Made by a program: the position numbers and the translations under genes. A stretch of DNA of 6,407 nt from an uncultured Caulobacterales bacterium (GTDB taxonomy: Bacteria > Pseudomonadota > Alphaproteobacteria > Caulobacterales > Maricaulaceae). Below the pieces are notes generated by a model. It ran no database searches and had not been told where the DNA came from. It saw only the letters and a list, made by a program, of their open reading frames with translations. Numbering within the stretch: position 1 is the stretch's first letter; each line of letters begins with the position of its first letter. The stretch is taken from NCBI GenBank assembly GCA_937981945.1, contig CALJNJ010000219.1:1-6407 (forward strand), in the 5' to 3' direction. This document shows, piece after piece, positions 3,845 through 6,407 of this stretch.

Positions 3845-6407
3845 TTATTCGGCGGCAACCAATCTGGCCGCTGATTCCAGTTCCATTGATACAAGTTGCG
3901 ATACGCCTTGCTCCGCCATGGTCACGCCGAACAATCTGTTCATCCGGCTCATGGTCACCGCATTGTGCGTAATGGCAATAAACTTGGTGTTGGTCTGGCG
4001 GGTCATTTCGTCAAGCAGATTGCAATAACGGGCAACATTGGCGTCATCCAGCGGGGCATCAACTTCGTCCAAGACACAGATCGGCGCCGGGTTGGACAGG
4101 AATACGGCGAAAATCAAAGCTGTCGCCGTCAAAGCTTGTTCACCGCCCGACATTAAAGACATGTTGCCGAGCTTTTTACCCGGCGGGCTGACCATAATTT
4201 CGAGGCCTGCTTCTAATGGGTCGTCTGACTCCGTTAGTGCAAGCGCAGCTTCACCGCCGCCAAATAAGGTCACGAACAATCGCTGGAAGTGACCGTTGAC
4301 CGTTTCAAAAGCTTCCAGCAGACGCTGACGTCCCTCAGAATTTAATTCGTCGATGCCTTCGCGCAGACGGGCGATCGCGGCAATCAAATCGGCGCGTTCA
4401 TCGGTCATGGCGAGCAGGCGTTTTTCCTGTTCTTCTGCTTCAACATCAGCGCGCAAATTTACGCCGCCCATTTTCTCGCGTTCATTTTGCAAGCGCTCGA
4501 GTTTCCGCTCGATGTCATTCTCGCTCAGATTACTTTCCGGCGACAATTCTCCGAGCTGCGCGGCCAGACCTGACGGCTCGCAATTCAATGTTTCATCAAT
4601 GCGGGCCTTGGTTTCTTCAATACGCTCCTGCGCCGCGGTCGCGCGGGCTTCGGCTGCCGCTCTGTTTTCCCGTGCCTTAGCGTGGGCGGCTTCGGCTTCG
4701 CGGCCTGCGGTTTCGGCTTCCCGCACGGCGGTTTCAGCGCTCGCGAGATCGTCCCCTGCAGCTCGGCGTCTGGCTTCTGCAGATTCTAGTTCTGCGAATA
4801 ATTTACTGCGCCGGGTTTCGAATTGATCCGGACCGTCAGTCGCCGATGACAGCGCTAATTGCGTGCCTTCGCGGCGGCCCGTCAAAGTTTTCACCCGCTC
4901 GGACGCTGTTGCGCCGCGCTCTTCCCAAGCTGATTTTTCTTGGGTAACCGATTCAAGCCGGGTGCGGCGCGCATCGGCTTCGTTTTTCAATGTCCGGTAG
5001 GCGGCGCCGGCTTCATCGGCTTCGGCGCGGGCTGTTGTTAACTGAGCGAATAAATCGGACTTACGGGTTTCATCTCCGTCATCGTCTTTGAAGCTGTTTT
5101 TAAATTCCAGTGCGGCATCCCGCTGACCGGTCACATCCCGAATTTCCAAGGTCAGCCGTTCGATGCGGTCTTCCAAAGATGTCTTGCGGGCATTGTCACG
5201 GGCAATGTCAGTTTCATATTGGGTCAGGGACGCTCTCGCGGCGCGCTCTTTGCGTTCAAGCTCCGGCAATGCCCGGCGGGCAGTTTTGGCGGTCTCTTCG
5301 GCTTCGCGCCGGCTTTCGCGGGCAGCGTTAAACGCGGTCTCGGCTTTGGCTTCGGCGTCAGAGCGCTTTTCAATTTCTTTCTCGATTTCGGCGAGACGAT
5401 TTTGCTGCGCCAATCTGACAGCAGCCGGTGTTTCGGCTTCGGCCTGAATTTCAAATCCATCCCAACGCAATAGATGGCCGTTCTTAGTGACCAGTCTTTG
5501 TCCGGGCTTAAGATCGTTTTTCAGATTTGAAATATGGGCTTCGCCGGCCACGCCAATTTGAGACAGGCGGGCTTTCAGTTCAGCGGGCGCTTTGACCAAG
5601 TCAGATAAAGGTGTTGTGCCGGCGGGCAAGGCTGCCGCCGGCGCTTTAGCGCCCGTCCATTTATAGGCCCCGTCACCACCGATCGGCGCGTCAAGGTCTT
5701 CACCCAATGCGGCGGCGAGGGCTTTTTCCCAGCCTTTTTCGACGTCTAATTTTTCAAGCGCCGGTGTCACGTCGTCTTGGCTGCCGCGGCGTAATATTTT
5801 TTCAAGAGCTGACTTTTCTGCCGTTACTTCGGATAAGGCGCGGCGCGCGTCCGACAATGCGTCTCTGGCCGATTGGTCAGCTTGCTCAGCTGCCTGTCGT
5901 TTTTCCTGTAAAGATTGTTCGTCGGCTCGGGCGGACTCCAGTAATTCAAGAGCTTCCTGAGCGCCCGATGCAAACAAATTTGTACCTGAAAAGTCAGCTT
6001 TTTCAGTGAGTTCCGACAGTTTTTCTTCAGCTTCGGCTTTCTCGTTTGTGAGGCGCTCCAGACGTCCGCCTGCCTGAGATAACTCCCGTTCGGCCAATTC
6101 CCGACGCGCTGACAAATCTGCCATTTGCCGTGTCAGTTCATTATAGGCTGTTTCCAGTTCAGTGCGCTTTCCAAGCGCTGCTTCGGCGAGTTTCGCAGCT
6201 TCTTCAATGGCCGCCGTTGTATCAGCCAGACCGGATAAATGTTCGTGCTCGGCCGACAGTCTGGCGACGGCTGTATCCGCGTCGGATACAATGCCTTCTT
6301 CACGGGCAATATCAGCGGCCAATTGTTCCAATTGTTGCTCGAGTTTATGGATCTCGCTTTTGGCTGCGTGTTCGTCCTGCTCCAGACTTTCTTTGGCAGC
6401 GTTCAGC
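3845..6407 (-). CDS. smc: Chromosome partition protein SMC (C-terminal ~853 residues; N-terminus beyond right edge)
   Basis: SMC dimers form the ATP-driven, ring-shaped condensin that organises and segregates the chromosome together with ScpA and ScpB. The frame is open to the right edge, so the N-terminal head with Walker A and much of the first arm (about 300 residues by comparison with ~1150-residue SMCs) is missing. Numbering from the edge: Ala/Glu/Arg-rich coiled coil at about 1-205, a hinge region at about 210-325, the returning coiled coil at about 330-640, then the C-terminal head. The head shows MGGVNLRA (about 646-653), the ABC signature LMSGGEQALTA (751-761), Walker B ICVLDEVDAPLD (776-787, with Asp780 and catalytic Glu781) and the H-loop FIAITH with His814. 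All head motifs are intact, so the protein should be active. The hinge lacks the usual glycine-rich motif of Bacillus-type SMC. RecN or SbcC are unlikely given the hinge, the length and the VLDEVDAPLD motif. Confidence 0.96.
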   Translation of the reverse strand, partial: LNAAKESLEQDEHAAKSEIHKLEQQLEQLAADIAREEGIVSDADTAVARLSAEHEHLSGLADTTAAIEEAAKLAEAALGKRTELETAYNELTRQMADLSARRELAERELSQAGGRLERLTNEKAEAEEKLSELTEKADFSGTNLFASGAQEALELLESARADEQSLQEKRQAAEQADQSARDALSDARRALSEVTAEKSALEKILRRGSQDDVTPALEKLDVEKGWEKALAAALGEDLDAPIGGDGAYKWTGAKAPAAALPAGTTPLSDLVKAPAELKARLSQIGVAGEAHISNLKNDLKPGQRLVTKNGHLLRWDGFEIQAEAETPAAVRLAQQNRLAEIEKEIEKRSDAEAKAETAFNAARESRREAEETAKTARRALPELERKERAARASLTQYETDIARDNARKTSLEDRIERLTLEIRDVTGQRDAALEFKNSFKDDDGDETRKSDLFAQLTTARAEADEAGAAYRTLKNEADARRTRLESVTQEKSAWEERGATASERVKTLTGRREGTQLALSSATDGPDQFETRRSKLFAELESAEARRRAAGDDLASAETAVREAETAGREAEAAHAKARENRAAAEARATAAQERIEETKARIDETLNCEPSGLAAQLGELSPESNLSENDIERKLERLQNEREKMGGVNLRADVEAEEQEKRLLAMTDERADLIAAIARLREGIDELNSEGRQRLLEAFETVNGHFQRLFVTLFGGGEAALALTESDDPLEAGLEIMVSPPGKKLGNMSLMSGGEQALTATALIFAVFLSNPAPICVLDEVDAPLDDANVARYCNLLDEMTRQTNTKFIAITHNAVTMSRMNRLFGVTMAEQGVSQLVSMELESAARLVAAE
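5432..5779 (-). other. SMC hinge (dimerisation) domain region
   Basis: This interval encodes a roughly 115-residue globular island between the two coiled-coil arms. It is recognised by the loss of heptad-like Ala/Glu/Arg composition and by prolines, glycines and aromatics: GWEKALAAALGEDLDAPIG, then TTPLSDLVKAPAELKARL, then VTKNGHLLRWDGFEIQ just before the returning coil (TPAAVRLAQQNRLAEIE). The hinge joins two SMC monomers and contacts DNA. It matches the alphaproteobacterial style of hinge as I remember it. Boundaries are approximate. Confidence 0.7.

Noticed and set aside
4353..4826. 157-residue Ser/Ala/Arg-rich open frame on the plus strand, with several others antisense to smc (5110-5473, 5707-6009)
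   Set aside because: The Ala/Glu/Arg codons of the SMC coiled coil give Ser/Ala/Arg-rich antisense frames without stops. No ribosome site or domain supports them.
6329..6331. Possible TTG start for an 828-residue protein
   Set aside because: The frame stays open with coiled-coil sequence to the right edge, and SMC needs an N-terminal Walker A head. This TTG is an internal leucine codon and the gene is simply cut by the window.
1..6407. Searched for CRISPR arrays, tRNA/rRNA genes, insertion sequences, toxin-antitoxin or phage genes
   Set aside because: No regularly spaced repeats, tRNA-like cloverleaf, transposase or terminal inverted repeats were seen. Coding density is normal for housekeeping operons.

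Overview
The window reads as a chromosomal housekeeping segment of an alphaproteobacterium. Three things point there: the Fo half of the ATP synthase forms its own operon (atpI-atpB-atpE-b'-b) with no F1 genes attached, the b subunit is present as two different genes (b and b'), and the SMC protein has the short, divergent hinge that I associate with Alphaproteobacteria. Base composition looks moderate, about half GC by eye. A marine Hyphomonadaceae/Maricaulales-type organism would fit, but that is an inference and not proven here. Every gene lies on the minus strand, so the reading order runs from the right edge to the left edge.

Right part (6407 to 3845): the C-terminal ~853 residues of SMC, comprising the end of the first coiled-coil arm, the hinge, the returning arm and the C-terminal ATPase head. 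The N-terminal head lies beyond the right edge. A spacer of about 170 bp follows (3844 to 3677). It holds a weak possible smc terminator, two TTGACT boxes ten bases apart and a candidate promoter for the atp operon.

Middle part (3676 to 1257): the complete Fo operon. It encodes the assembly factor AtpI, the proton-channel subunit a, the rotor-ring subunit c and the two peripheral-stalk subunits b' and b. Gaps are 6, 28, 10 and 6 bp. Only atpE has a near-perfect Shine-Dalgarno sequence, which suits a subunit needed in many copies. A strong intrinsic terminator (1210 to 1232) closes the operon.

Left part (1168 to 1): a family 2 glycosyltransferase gene with a GTG start and, two bases after its stop, the first 51 codons of a probable arabinose-5-phosphate isomerase gene (kdsD/kpsF), cut by the left edge. 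This pair suggests a surface-polysaccharide or LPS unit.

I looked for an undescribed system and did not find one. There are no repeat arrays, mobile elements, tRNAs or unexplained long gaps. The long plus-strand open frames are antisense shadows of the Ala/Glu/Arg-rich coding sequence. The findings below are modest sequence details.
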